This document shows positions 39,701 to 53,300 of a DNA stretch of 64,000 nucleotides, one piece after another. The notes beneath the pieces were generated by a model. It was not told the origin of the DNA. It ran no database searches and saw only the letters and a program-made list of their open reading frames with translations. The stretch spans positions 620,001 to 684,000 of the forward strand of contig WARS01002753.1 of NCBI GenBank assembly GCA_008933995.1, written 5' to 3'. The DNA is from Datnioides undecimradiatus (lineage: Eukaryota > Chordata > Actinopteri > Lobotiformes > Datnioididae). Position numbers and translations under genes: made by a program. Each line of letters opens with the position of its first letter. Position 1 is the stretch's first letter.

Positions 39701-40539
39701 GCTGTTCAGGTTGTTGCCGTGCATGAAGATCTGCAAAGGGAGAGGATGCAAACAGGATGTTCACAGACTCAACACATCTTCAGATTCAGGTAATTTATGT
39801 TGTTTGCATCAATAATTAAAGCTGCAACATTGAGGTGGAACCTCAATCACTTACGATTAATAAACCATTACTTTAACAGAAAGTAATATCAGTAATTAAA
39901 CTGATAGGATTAATTACAGACATCCCCTAAATGCATCACATGCAGATTGTCAGTAGATGCCAGGATTTACCCATGTTCCTAAACTCCTGCAGCTCTGACA
40001 TCAGTTCATTTGACCACTTTGTTTATTAAAGTTAAAGTAGAAATGCAGAATGAGAGCTTGCCACATCTTTTAGCGACTTTATCATCAACAACACAGTTTT
40101 ACAAACGTTTCAGGCACACTTAGCTTTCCTGTTAGCATTAGCTTCTGAAGCTACGCTGCGTGGGAGATGTCACACTACAGCTGATATCCAGTTTAATCAT
40201 AATTTTTTGCCTCACCTGTAATTTTGAATGAAAAAATCTGCAACTTTCCTCTCAGGAAACCACGAGTAGTTCAAAACAATACAGAGCAAACTAGCAAAGC
40301 ATTAACAGAATTAACAGATTTGAGCAAAATCAGGCTCTAAATGTCTAAATTTTTCAGTTAACCGCTCACTAAATCTGTAAATAAAACCTAAAAATGTTCA
40401 TTATTGGCTGCTGTAAGCTGTATCTTACCCTCTTCCTGGTCTTGTCTTTGAGGAAGGGTCGTATAACGGTGTAGAGAGCGTGGATGTACCACGGCTGGTT
40501 CACGAAGTGGATTCCTCCAAATCTGGCGGGAAAACTGTC
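36678..40539 (-). CDS. clvs2: Clavesin-2 gene (clvs2), last three coding exons
   Basis: Clavesins are neuron-enriched Sec14/CRAL-TRIO lipid-transfer-type proteins. They bind phosphatidylinositol 3,5-bisphosphate, associate with clathrin-coated vesicles and influence late endosomes and lysosomes. Three exons (40429-40539, 39498-39730, 36678-36771) join in frame into the last 145 residues of the protein, which is 327 residues long in human. They cover the end of the CRAL-TRIO domain and the C-terminal tail. The match to human clavesin-2 is nearly continuous over [20 protein letters not shown] and [19 protein letters not shown], and the end is MQPLLSLD. That end and the tail-to-tail triadin neighbour favour clvs2 over clvs1. 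The N-terminal exons must lie beyond base 64000 on this strand, because none was found in the 23.4 kb available. Confidence 0.95.
37022..37300. repeat. Dispersed teleost repeat
   Basis: It begins 'aagaatgccttttattgtca' followed by CA/GT-type words, a form that I recognise from many fish genomes. It has no coding capacity. Confidence 0.45.
37320..37625. repeat. Dispersed teleost repeat with internal sub-repeats
   Basis: It contains 'ttttgtgaggtcac' twice (about 37332 and 37573), 'ctttgaccaccaaaatcta', 'gtccaagtggacgtttg' and 'gccaaatctaaggg', the phrases of a widespread fish repeat in which such units follow each other. Assigned from memory without a database match. Confidence 0.55.
38572..38729. 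repeat. 53-bp tandem repeat, three near-identical copies
   Basis: Copies start at 38572, 38625 and 38678 with GTCAGCAGCTTGATAAACTG and end with CACATTTCTGTG. Few or no differences are seen between copies, so the array is recent or homogenised. The unit is not a multiple of three and lies in an intron. Confidence 0.95.
39498..39730 (-). CDS. clvs2: clvs2 penultimate coding exon
   Basis: 233 bp, entering in phase 0 and leaving in phase 2. On the minus strand the acceptor is CTTTGCAG and the donor AAGAG|GTCAGC. It encodes [40 protein letters not shown], then [16 protein letters not shown] and a tail ending LSPKTMK. Compared with human (EYNVDSYSMPVKEVEKELSPKSMKR) the segment before LSPK is several residues longer here and contains a Cys. 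The +-strand frames over it are shadows. Confidence 0.97.
39731..40428 (-). other. clvs2: clvs2 intron
   Basis: A 698-bp intron, AT-rich, with no repeats or other exon recognised. Confidence 0.8.
40429..40539 (-). CDS. clvs2: clvs2 coding exon: end of the CRAL-TRIO domain
   Basis: 111 bp, 37 codons, phase 0-0. On the minus strand the acceptor is TTCTTAACAG and the donor AGAGG|GTAAGA. It encodes [20 protein letters not shown] then [17 protein letters not shown]. Only one residue (Asp for Glu in LKEK) differs from the human sequence as I recall it. The segment belongs to the lipid-binding fold. Confidence 0.97.
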
Positions 40540-43484
40540 CTGTTAAGAAACAAACAAAGCAAAAACAGGTAAATACGAGTAAATAAGGATAATCCCATCC
40601 TGAGACTTTCTCGTGGGAGGGTCGTTGGCTTTAAAAATAGATGCGGATTCACTTTATACCTCTGTAAACCAGAGGATACTTAATAAAGGGTCCGGTCTTT
40701 AGCGTTCATGAAAACTAAGACACATAATCTCGTTGTGTTTTATCACAAATAACAGAGTCTCAGTCAAGAGACCAGGGAATGAAAAATGACCTCTGTGAGA
40801 TTCCTGTCCCTTCTCATTAGATTAGCTTTAGAAATGGCCTCTAATCTCATCTCAATAGGAAATGGTCCATTTTGGAGTCGCCGCAGCACAACGCTGCAGG
40901 GAAATGAGTCCCTGTTCATACAGGTCAGCGTGTGTAGTCCAGGTCCTGACATGGTGTTTCCTCGAACACTGGACACAATTATGATAATTACACTCCACTG
41001 TATGAGTGTGTGTGAGTCATGATGTGGCTGCGGTTCAGCAGTATGGTGAAATTATATTCTGACATAACAGAGCTGGCTCGCGGCGGACGTTTATATAAAA
41101 ACTGTTAGAGGCGAGTGGGAGAGACCGAGACAGCGAGAGTCTCTGAGGTTGGGCCAGGTTTGGAAATTAAGGTCAGTGCCGGAGGTTGTCCAGTGCTTTG
41201 CTGGATCTGGACATCTACTACTATACATACATGAAATCTACTGTCACCTGTCCCCGAGCAGCACTTTGGACCAGGTCTCTGTCTGTGACATGTCCTGCAG
41301 ATGTTCCCAGACACTAAATCCTCCCTCCATCAGGACAAATCCCCACAGTCTGTCCACAGAGGGACGTGTTTCAGCTGCAGACGTCTTTCTGCCTCACCTC
41401 TCACAAAACAAATGCACACTGTTTGGGTGGAACTGGGGCCAAAAACCATTTTTAATCTCTTCATGTTGATATTCTTCCAACTTTATGGATGTTCCCACAG
41501 GACACTGCAGACGATACAGGCCCTTTTCTATTGTTCAGACACGACAAATTGAACTTCTAGTGTCAATCTCAGGTTCAATATCTAATGGCAATGGTTGAAA
41601 TGACCTACTGACCATTGTTATATTGCCGCATATTCATTGCACACAACTTATTAAAGGTCTGTGGGATTCTTATTTCTATCAGTGTTCAATAAAAGGAAGA
41701 ATGGAAACGCTTATGTGCCGACAGATGTTTGCTGCTCATGTCTCTGACGGCGTTCACATTTAACATATTTGACTATATTTGTCAAAAAAACTTTAAATAA
41801 TTAATGTAATTAAATATTGTTTGTTAGAACAAGGGTATAAAGAAAAAACATTGTTTGCTTTTATTTTTCAAATTGTAACTCAGAGTTTTGTTAAAGTGAT
41901 TTATAAAAACTCAATTATGCCTTTTTTTCTTAATTTTCATTGTTCCTTTGTGCACAATTTGTTCATTTTTTACTGATTTTTACAAAAAATATTCAAAACA
42001 AATTGTCAAAGGAGCAGATTATAGGAAAGAATCTCAAGGTTTTCCTGTTTTTTTTCCTCTTTGGCGGCACCTGTGGTGATTTAAGGTAACTGCAGGGGTG
42101 TTTCTGGAGTCTGTGCCTGGGCCTCGCCTCCCAAACAATCCAAGGGAGTGAAGTCTTCAAAGGAGTCTATTGCGTTAAATTGGCCAAATTTAAATCTACA
42201 TGCAATGCTGGAAGACATATTCAGAGCTTTTAATTAAGTGAAAATAGCAATAACACTGTTTAAATACTCTGTCACATGTAAAAGTCCTATATTCAATATA
42301 TTAACTAAAATAACCCATAAATACCCATAAATCACCTGCTGTGACTGTGTGATGTAACAAGTAACAGGAAACACTGCATTTTATTATGAAGTTTACAAAA
42401 ATCTGATTTCACAGTTTTCTGTTTATTGAGCCCTGCAAACAGACAAATACACCTTTTTCCACCATCACGAAAACATAAATTCAATCTGCTCACTGATTTC
42501 TGGATATTGTTGGAACATATCGAGCATAAGCAGGTTTGTAAACAGTCGGTAATAAAGAGGATTACTGTATTTCAGTCAGACAGCCCCCCCACCCGGCCCT
42601 CCACCTCCCTCAGCTGTCAGATCCCTGTGACTCTGAACCTTTTGGCCTGCCCTCTGCTCTGACAGACGCTTTCACTTTGATGAAGGCACCTGCTGCATTA
42701 TACATGAAACACTGGAAATGGAATATGAGCTGCAGGGGCCTCTGCTGCTCTGGAAGGACAGCGGGAGGAGGAGGAGAAGAAGAAGAAGAAGAAGAAACAG
42801 GAGCTAAAGGTTTGATGTGCTCTGGGCCCAAGTGATGTCTGAAGGAGAGAAACACCACAAAGGAGATCTGAGAGGGGACGTCCAGGAGCAGGAAGGTGAA
42901 GGAGATCTGACAAACGTATAAAATCGATCTTTGCGTGACAACGTTTTGTTGTTTTATTGTGTTCGAAGGACTTTTTGGATGTTTTCCTACTACAACAACA
43001 ACAACAACAGCAGGCCTCATTCATGTTCAGTGAGTCCAGTCAGTATTATATCCTATTAACCCTCCTGAAGGACTTAAGTTTTCTAACATATCACAAACAC
43101 CCAGTGCTTGGTTTTATAACAAAACAACTAATAAAGATAAAAAACATTTATGTACAAATTACACTTTAAAACTGTGCTTTGCATAATTTTGCATGTGTTG
43201 ATCCTTCATATTAACTACACGCCAGAGAAAATCCATGTCAAACACAGGCCTTTCACCCAGGGGACTGCTGACTTAGCATTCAGCTTGAGTCTAAATGTAC
43301 TGAACATAACACAAAATATGATATTTTCTAAAAAAAACCTGCCACTAAACTGTTTCACAACAGTAATGGTTTGGGTTATTCTTTTTGGTTACCATGACAA
43401 TGAAATGAAGGTCAGCTGATGAAATCCACAGACATTTGGCAGTGAAATGGAAACTCAAAGAGCGCTTTTCCAGTCATGTGACCC
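40540..43484 (-). other. clvs2: clvs2 intron, first part
   Basis: No upstream clvs2 exon was recognised; the conserved IIDWSNFTFKQ region of the next exon was looked for and not seen. It contains a GGA/GAA simple repeat at about 42764-42797 and a CAA run at 42992-43010. Confidence 0.6.
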
Positions 43485-43655
43485 CCTCAAAGTGCTTTTA
43501 CAATACGTGCATCCATTCACACTCAGAGAGGAAACTAATAAAATATTCATACACTGATGGGAACCAATTTTGGGGAGCAACCTGGGGTTCAGCGTCTTGC
43601 CCAAGGACACTCCTGCAGCCCAGAGGAGTCGGGGATCAAACTTATCTGGATGCAG
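43485..43655. repeat. SINE-like dispersed teleost repeat
   Basis: It contains 'atccattcacactcagag', 'ttcatacactgatgggaac', then 'aacctggggttcagcgtctt' and 'gcccaaggacact', ending in 'ggggatcaaac'. This order is that of a very common fish repeat that I recognise from memory. Confidence 0.55.
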
Positions 43656-43701
43656 TCAGTTTTGGTTCAGTTTTGTATCTGATGCAGACACTAACAGGGT
43701 T

Positions 43702-44332
43702 TTCTGTTACGTTCGTAACATGGGAAGAAGGGAAACACAGAGGGATGAACCCAACTGCAGGCGGAGAACCAGAGATAGATAAACAGCGTATTGGAAAAAG
43801 GGTTTAGGCTTACTGGTAGTTAAGGCAGGCGGTGTCAAAACTGGGTCTTTAGACCAAAACGTGCAGACAAAACCAAGAGGAGCAGGCAAAAATCCACAAA
43901 ACCACAAGTCCAGAAACAAAAGGGAATACGTGGAAGGTATGTGCATGAATGACGATCCACCAGAGAACAAAGGGAGTGACGCAACATGAAGACTGGGGAG
44001 ACACAGGTGAAACCAGTGAACTAATTAGACACAGGAAACAAGCACTTTTCAAAATAAAACAAGGAAGTAACAAAGAAACTAAAAAACCATGACACTCAGA
44101 CGCAGAAACAGTCCAAATATCCAAACAAAGAACATGAATCCAAAGCTCAAAGAAACGCAGAGAGCACTGGGAACATGAAGCACGTGTGAGAAGATGATCT
44201 GATGGGAAACAAAGGGAGTGAGGAACAATAAAGAGACAAGACCAATCAATGCAGGAATCAGGAAGTAGACAAAGACACACGAAGGAGATAAAACAGGAAA
44301 TAAGAGAGCTCAAACTCGAAACCGTGACATTA
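43702..44332. mobile_element. Decayed non-autonomous DNA transposon copies, nested or adjacent
   Basis: A/G-rich non-coding sequence with 'gggatgaacccaactgcagg' near the left side, one end-like 'ccatgacac' at 44088-44096 and another 'accgtgacat' at about 44321-44330. It shares phrases with the copies in trdn introns at 16331-16850 and 17050-17293. The long minus-strand frames over it (43849-44313) look like no protein family. Confidence 0.45.
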
Positions 44333-47300
44333 TCAGGCTAAAAATCTGACTAATATCATCAAAACATTGCATTTAAAGCGTCAGAAGGTCACACACCGAG
44401 CTGCCGGTACCAGAAACCAGCCCGTCAAAACCACCGGAGGAGATTTAAGTCTGGACGTTTGGCTGCAGGTCACCGCCGCGCGTGTTCGGTTACAGCGACA
44501 AGGTTGAAGAGGATTAAAGGCGACGGGAGAAAAGTGTCAGCACAGACCAGAACAGTCACGCAGAAACACTTATTATTCTTAAAGTCTCCTCTTAAAGCCT
44601 GTGTCGCCTCCCCCTCCTCCCAGGAGCCTCAGTGAGGAGGATAAACACATTAGAAATGATTTTTCTCCCCATCGCTTGGTTTCACTGCAGAAACACGGCG
44701 CCCACCTCCTGCTTTGCAGACAGATCCTCCCTCCTAAATCTGACCCGGAGCCATGGCGTGTAAAATGCAGCGAGGGAGCTGCCAATCTTGTTGGCGATGG
44801 TCTTTTTTATTTTTCCCCCTCTGCAGTAATTACGGCAGTGAGTCAAAATTAATCGTTTTTACCGGTTTAAAACGAGGAGAAGGGGCCAAACTCATTATCT
44901 TTTGTCTTGAAATCCAAAATCAGAGCGGCTTTTCCGCTTTTGAAGCTTGAGGACTCACAGTTTTGCTTCTTCTTCTGGGTTTTTGTTAATATTTTGATCC
45001 CCAGGTATTTGACAACATTAAATAACTCATATTTATGACTTTACTTAAAAAAAACACTAACAACTACGTAGGACGTTTCTGTCCTCTTTTTCAGCAAAGA
45101 AACTGCCGAGTCATCCTGCAGCAAGAAACACAGCAACTTTGTAACGTGCTAAGCTAATATCTTGGTGAAAGTGTGCACCCATTTAACAGTATATGTCAGA
45201 AAATGATTAAAAATGTATATCTTTGCTTTTATGTTTGCTTCAGCCAACCAGTGTTAACCAATATCATCTTGATCAATCAATCTTTAGCTTTTAAGCAGCA
45301 CAGAGCTATGGCTAGCTAGCTAGCAGCACGCTTCATCAGCCTCAGGCCTGATTCAGCTGTTGAACATCTGATAAACACACAACTATAGCTCAATTAAAAT
45401 CATTAAATAAGTGAATTAAACAGTGGCCATCTTGCTGTGTGAAAGAGTTTTTGTCCCAGGTCACCTGAACGCAGCATTGTGGTGCAGTTTCTCATATTTT
45501 GCTACTTAAAAAGCCGCAAAGCCTCACAAACAGACAGACAGACAGACAGACAGGCTGCCACACTGTGGGTTAAACACGTTGACACTCAGCGGTAACGACA
45601 TGTGACTTGTCAAACAAACAAAGTCAGCCAATCGCCAGCAGCCACAGGTGCTTCTCTGCCAACTCATCTGTCGGCCAGGATTAAAAGCGTCACTCTGAAA
45701 ACTCGAGCCGCCCTAAAGGGTCGGCTGTGTGTCCTTTAACAGACGACCGCACACACACACACAAACACACACACTCACACACAGGCTATAAGCTTTGCTC
45801 AGAGCTTCTTTTAAACATTTTGATCCTGGTACGAGCTGCAGAGAATGGAATAAAAGATGTTTCACAACTAAAACTGACTATTTTAATGTTCAAGTGGCTT
45901 TAATTCAATAAAGACATTTGAGCTTCTCAGGTGCTGATTTATGTGACTTTTGTTACCTTTTGACAGGGCCAGGCTAGCTGTTTCCCTCTGTTCCCAGTCT
46001 TTGTGCTAAGCTAAGCTAACCGGCTGCTGGCTTTAGCTTCAAATTCACCATATACAAACATAAAAGTCCAAGTACTCTACATCAGAACATCCCATGTACT
46101 CTTTTATGTGCTTGTTCTGACAGTTCAGCTGCAGCTGTGGTACATTCTCTATTAAATATTTAGACTTCATTTCCCTTTCACGCTGCACCATTATAGATTC
46201 TAGATGTCTCAGGAATCATGTCCCCCATAGATCTTTTGATCTTAAAGGCCTTCGATCTGCGTAAAAACAAACACGAAATCTGTGTTTTGCACATGAAGGC
46301 AGTGGAGCTCACCCAAGGCTAACAACCTATAAGTAATCTGCCTGCTGATGACTGTTGTTATCTTATCACAGACACCTCAGAACCACACATGTTGGAGATT
46401 TTAGTGCAGAAGTGCGTCTTCGTCCACCAAAGAGCACACACAAATGTAAACACCTCACTCGCTTTGCATCTTTGCCACAGTTCTCTAATGTAATGATAAA
46501 AATGCATATTTCTCAAATGTTTGGCATCTAAAGCAGCTTTAAAAACCCAACATCTGTCACGCTCCACAAACCGTGGACACAAACTGAATCCGGCTTTAGT
46601 GCTGGGACTCAGATTTCAGTCACAACAGCTCGTTAAAGTGAAGTGAGTCAGCATCTGATGCACATGCCAAGAGTAGAGTAACTAAATAAATAAATAAATA
46701 AACCTGATTTACACAAATAACCTGACGTAGCCAGAAAAACAACCCTGGTATTGACTCATGTCACCAAATGAGCAATTAAGGGAATAAAACCTGATTTGCG
46801 CCGTAAACACAAGGTAAAGACTGAAACCATTACACGCTGAAATGGATTTCAGGTGAACCTGCAGCAACAGGAAGGAGGAAGACGCCTGTCAGGACGACAG
46901 CAGGGACCATATTTACAACACGGGGGAGACAGGAAGTTGGAAGGAGGCTCGTCTGAGGCGTGTGAAGCGCCTGTTACTGCTGAACCGGCTCGAGCTGCAA
47001 CATCAGGCTGTACAGAGATTCAACCCCGTGAGTCACCGGCTGCTCATTTATTATTTACTTTATCAAATGGGGGCTGTGACAGCAGGTTGGAGGCAGACGA
47101 TGGGAACCAGATCCACATCAGCCCCTCTTCAGCAAGCCTTTAACGACATCCACCCGGCCTGAGATGTGGAGGGTGAAGACTCGGGAAAAACCCACAAACT
47201 CTGCTGATTCAGAGCATCGGCCTGAAATTACTGCACTGATTTAACTCACAGATGTAGTTTGGACATTTCTGTGCGTCAGAGCACGAAATGCACCTGAAAC

Positions 47301-50300
47301 ATGGACGAGACGGAGGCTGCTCGACCTTCGTTTTTCTATTTTTCTGTGCCACACTTCAGCACAAGGGCTGCGCGGTGTCCAGCAGGTCGGCCCGCATGGG
47401 GTCTGGGTGTGACACCAAGCGACCAGCTGTCCTTTTCCTCCTCACTTTCTGCTGCAGGAAGCTTTTTCTGGGCCTTTCTCATCACAACAGACCTGCAGTG
47501 ATCGTCGTGCAGCAAGAACCACGGCAGCGTTTCAGCATGAAGACGTTAAATCTGAGTAAATATCCGTAATGCATGACGTGATTAAAACTATCTTAACTGA
47601 TAACATCATAACATCCAACCGTGCATTAATCTTTTATATATTTCTATATTTTACCTTTAAATCGATAATAACTGTTATTGTGTAAATTAAACTTGATTAA
47701 GGCATTTAAGGTAAAACACGTGACAGTCCCTCCATCACTGCCTTTGTCCCACGTCACCTGAACGCAGCACAGATCTGGACAGATCAACACAGGTTCTGTC
47801 TGCAGCTCATGCAAACCTCAGCAGCGTGGCTCGTCCTCAACCAGTCCAGGTTCTCCCACAATTCATTGCTCCTCTGCACAGTGCGCCAGTAACTCGAATC
47901 AGATTCAGGACCGCGTTACTTGCTGCGAATGTCTCAAGCCCGTCCTACATCCTGGACATGGTCAAAACAGCCTCGAGCACCCTGTCGCTGCCAAACAGTT
48001 TGCTGCTCGCTCGACAGAATAATGACTTCTTTCCCGTCGTAGCTCCACAAAACAGCAGAAAAGACTTTACACCATCAATCTTCCACCGAGAACTCATCCG
48101 TCCAGACCACATCTTGGCCCGTGAAAAACCCCCATCTGTCTCCTTATCCTAATGTTTCTGAACGCAGCTCTTGAAGCAGTTCAGCGTATTAAATGACTTG
48201 CACGATTCTTGCACAACCAACCGAAACAAGGAGCTAGAAGAGGCTAAACAGCAACACTGAGCAGAGCGGCTGATGATTTCACAACTCACCTCAGATCGCA
48301 CACGGTCACTGTCACCACGAATTCACTGGTTACGCAAAGAAATGTTGAAGAGTTGAGCTTTAAACCTGCAGTTTGTACGACTTTACAACGTTGTTGATAC
48401 GTGCACGAGTGTCCGTGTCTTTGCACCAACTCACACGCGCACATTCACATTTGAGATGATTTGTTAATTAACCCACATTCAACACATTTTGATTTGCTGC
48501 TTTACTGTTTTATATTTGATATCTGATCGATTGAAACTCAATATATGTAGTTCCTGTCGTTTATTGATGTGTTGTGTATAAAAAACGAGAAAGTTAATAA
48601 AAAAAAAACAGTTAAATTATTAATTTGTTAATATAAAAAGTGGCAAAACAGCACAGTAACTGCAGACAGCTTAACGGTGGGTGCTTGTAAAAAGTAGAAA
48701 TTACAAAAAAGACCTTGAACGCAGCGAACTGATCCCAGTTTCTGATAAAAAGCTGTTTTTGCTGTTGAGCGTGAGTCTGTCAGCGGCGCTCTGACGTTAC
48801 AACATCTGACACGCTTCGTCCACCGCTCTGTATGTGTCGGCGAGGGGGGCGGGGTGAGGGGGTCTTTGTGGTCATGCATCTTCGCCGTCATGCTTTTTAT
48901 TCCCCAGTCTTTCTCCGGCACCATCATCAGGCTGATGAGCTCCCTCTGTACTGCGCTCTGCTCCTGTCACTTCCCATTCGCAGAGCGATGAGCAGACATG
49001 TCCTCCAGGGAAGAAACGGTGGAAGGGAAAAGAGGCGAGTTCAGATTTTTATTTTAAAAAGGAAAAGAAAAAACATCCGCGTGAGTGCTTTTCTCTGCAG
49101 GACGTAAAGTGTGGCCCGCGGTGACGACACCGCTTCGCTGCCGGCTTGTTCCCTAATAAAACCCAACCTCTCTGAGGCGACCGGAGCTGAAGCTGAGCTC
49201 GCAGTGAAAGGATGGTGGCTCAGCCTCTGCTCACAGAATCCACAAAAACGTCAAACACATTAAATTCAGAGTTCATTTCAGACTTCCACTCTTCTTCTGT
49301 GTTTTATTTATCTGTTTACTCAGCCCTCGTCTTCCTAAGCATCCAACCAATCAGACGCATTCACCTTTACTGTATTCTCTACGCTCATTTATCCAATTTG
49401 TTCCTTCCTGGACTCTCATATGGCTCCAGTCATACCTTTCCCAAACGATCCAACTACCAAACTGTTGACTACTCTGTTATCTTTGTCTGGACCGGAAAAC
49501 AAAACACAGCAATGTGCAATTGTTGTTTGATTGATGCACGATCACACAGCATCTAAATACACACTTTTAATAGACACAGACACACTAAAAAGAGCTAAAA
49601 ACACATTATTTAATCAAGTTGCTATCAAATTCTTGTTTTGATGTTTACATTTTTTTTATTTTACTAGAAATTTTTTAAATATTGACTGATATTCTAGGCT
49701 GATATTCACGTCAGATATGTAAAACAGTTATTTTTCAGGTATTTAAAGCAGAAAGAATTCTTGTGGTAACATACGGGTGCTAATGGTGTCACTACGGAGT
49801 CGTTTAGAGGAAACTGAAGTGAAATCTCTTCCTTATTAAAGTGATTTGTTTGTCATATCGCTGCTAAATCACTGCACACGCCACATAGAAACATTCATCA
49901 CAACAACACTGGCTGCCATAACAATATATGATCTAATCTGAAAATGAATCTGGATGTCAGCTGATATTAGCTAAACCCTCAGCGTGTAAATAAAGTCCTG
50001 GTCTGTTGAATCATGACCTCAGCAGACAGTAAAACACTTCGTAACACGCTGCGGGTTAATGAAAATGACTTGGAGTTCCTACGTCCTGCCGCTCGGCTCG
50101 ACTGTGTGAAGCTGAGCCAAACTTCAGCTCCAGTTCGCCTGTTCACAGCTGCGGCAGGTCCAAACTTCCCTCTCAGGAGCAGCCGAGTGGATTCGAAGAC
50201 ATATTTCCGTGAACGCCTTATATTTCTGGGCCGAGCTCTGTCAGACAAACACGTTTTACTCTCACTGTGACGTCTCAGAGCTGCGATCACATCAGATTCT

Positions 50301-53300
50301 TCTGGCTGCATCTGCACACGACCGACCTATCTGCAGGGGTTGCTATGGTAACGACGAAGGCCTTGCAACACCTCTTTTGAACCATTGGCCACTTGGGATT
50401 TGTGCGTCACATTGCAAGAGATGCAAAAGGTGTAAAGATGCACTTTGAAATGTGATTTGAGCTACATTTCAAACCGCCTTCAGATGAAATCAGATGGATC
50501 TCACTTTATGTTGGATTTGACCCCAGATGTGCCGAAAAACCACAGATCTGAGCTGAAAGTCTGATCTTATATACTCACCGACAACTTCATGGATGTAAAA
50601 CACTGGGATTTAAGCCAAAATGTCTGACTGTGCGTAAACTGCTTCCCAACGTGAGCGAAACACGATCTTTTCAAGTCCACATCGGCCGCAACTTTTCTCT
50701 TTGGAAATGCAGAGAAGCAACAAGCTCAGATGTCTTCAGCTGATGTTTTCCACCAGGACCACCTCATTTGAACAGGTAAACAGCAGCAGGTGCACATAGG
50801 CAGAACAAATCAGAGCTCAGGGCAGATTACAAGGGAAGAGATGCATCAGCACTCAGACTCAAGGAACAGCAGCGTCGGCCGAAATACACTACACCGAGTA
50901 ATTGCTCGTGGGTGGCTCCTGGCTGTCTACGCCAGGAAGCAGCAGGTTCTTCACGCGTAAAGACTCGGTCAAACACAGGAGGACCTGAGGTATGAAAGGT
51001 AGCTTTACAGGTTCACACTGAGAATGGTCACACCAATTAAACCGCAGCTTCTGCAGGTTATTAGTGTACCAGCAACAGTAGCTCTGAAGGAGGAGGAAGG
51101 AGGCAGAGGAAGAAAGTTTCTCCCCGACCGAGGGATCACACGCATACTTAAATGTGTGCGTAGATACATATTTATGTTTTTATCGCAGCTGCCTGTGGAG
51201 ATCTTTCCTCCGTCTGAGCAGGAGTCCACCAAAGCTGAGCTGAAACTGAGCATTCCTGTGTCCTGGAACCCAGCAGCGTATGTTAAATAGTGATTGAGGA
51301 GGTTTTGCCCGTCTGTGCGCAGGATATCTTAAATAAAAGGAGTGAAAATGTCTTTAAAAGATAAACCTCTGGTCAGTTGTTACAGGTTTTCTCAGCGATG
51401 CCGCCCCGCGCCTGTGTGGGTCGACCTGAGGGTCCAGATTCTGGCCTGGAGCTTTGTCGTGCGGCCAAATGCGCCAGGTGAAGCAGCGATGGAGGCCTGA
51501 CCCTGCCGGTTTCATCGCTGCGTCGTCAGTCCTGAATCCCCTGAGCTGAGCGCTTTGTAATTTGTATTTAATTCGTCATTTAGTCTCAAATAAGACTTCT
51601 CCTCGACACAAATGTACAACAATTAGCCTAATTACACTTTTCAGCTAAATGCAAGTGAATCGTGCGCAGCTGCTTTGGTGTTTGGCATCTGCTAAATGTC
51701 TTATTGTCGTCTGGAATGAACCTGCGCCGACTCTACCCAGCATGCACCACTGCAATCACAGATCCTGGTGCAGGAAATGATCAGAGAACTTGTATTTTAA
51801 TTAAATAAATATTCTTATTCGAGCATTTTCTGATTTATTTTGATGCATTTAATCACAAACTATTCATAATTTGTGCATTTTTCATGCATTTGTGCCGATT
51901 TCCTGCTAAATCATTTCAATTATTCCACAACCAGAGGTTTTTTTTTTTTTCTAATTGTCTGAGCAATCGACAGACGCCGTCGTCTTTCTGGTGAAGACAG
52001 TCTCAACAAACAAACCAGCAAACAAACAAACAAACTTCTGAAATGAGCGGATCTCGGATATTGGCAGAGGATATCAGCGGCTGGCAGCTACCTTTTCCAA
52101 ACCAGCTTCAAACGCTCGTATCAGTCAAACCTTGTGTGATCTGTGTTATTGAAGCGGGAGGGAGAGAGACGGCGGCCGTCTTCTCTCCCAGCTGCGCCTT
52201 TAAAGATAAATGGCGGAAAGGAAACAGTTTGAATCAATAGTGCAACGTTTGTTAAGGCAAACAGTGTCAACAAACAGGCTCCATGTCCTGTTTATGGACG
52301 ATCATCAGCGGGCAAACCAGCCGGACGATGGAGGAAATGGACTTGTTGTGTGTTTTCTGTTAGCAGTTGGTTTCAGCGAATAAAATAAAAAGAGATTAAC
52401 ATATAAACCTATTTCCTGTTAACTGATTTCCTCATTTTAAAGCACATAACGAATCCGCCGTCTTAATTATACTGCTTGAGATATTAAAGAAAAGCTAAAT
52501 TATAGGGTGCTTAGAAAGCTTTTATCGTTCATTATACATGATGATGATGAGAGGGAGGAGGATTTTAATTCAGCCGATGTGAATTAATGCTACCAGACAG
52601 CTTCCTTTTTATCAGCGAAGAGATATTTTCCGTGTGATTTCCTCCAAAGAATGAAATAATCTGCAGCCGGAGTCGTTACAGTAGGTCAGACATCCAGCTC
52701 GGGTGTCTCCTGCAGATACTGTTGGCACAGTTTTTTCCTCTGGAGTCCCGGTTATTCTGGAGGTGTCTGCGCGTTACGTAACAATGCTAATGCGGAGTAA
52801 ATCCTCGGAGAGTTCACTGACTGGAACCAGGCTGCTGTTTGTGTTAACGTGATGCAAATATCTGCAGATGCTCAGCCTCCATTAAGACAAATACACTCCC
52901 ACTGAAAGGAAAAGAACTAATGTATTAAAGCGTGTAGGCACAATTTGACTTAAAGTCTACACCAAACCGTTATTTTATGTAAACTGTTGTTATTTAATCT
53001 GCTAATAATGTTTTTAATTAAACAAAAAAATGATTAAGTGCAGAAAATGTCAGAAAATAAATAGATTTCCTGTTTGTTTTGTCTGCAAAACACAAACATA
53101 TTGCATTTAAAATGGCAAACAACAGAAGGAAGGCAGCAATTCATCCCATTTAGCATGTTGTGTTTAACTATGTTTTATGAAAAATGATTTATATAATCAA
53201 ATGATAACTGAAAGTTGTTGTAGATTAAGTCTGCGTTGGTGGGTTAATCACATAATTGATAATCAACTTCTGGATTTAACAGTAATTAACTAATCAAAAG

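Noticed and set aside
39472-39726. 84-residue + strand frame
   Set aside because: It is the antisense shadow of the conserved clvs2 exon.
43849-44313. 154-residue Cys/Leu-rich frame on the minus strand
   Set aside because: It lies inside a decayed non-autonomous transposon shared with trdn introns; no domain is recognisable.
47826-48152. 108-residue frame with a LINE-like feel (SYILDMVK)
   Set aside because: I could not match it to reverse transcriptase or to any other family, and there are no flanking elements.
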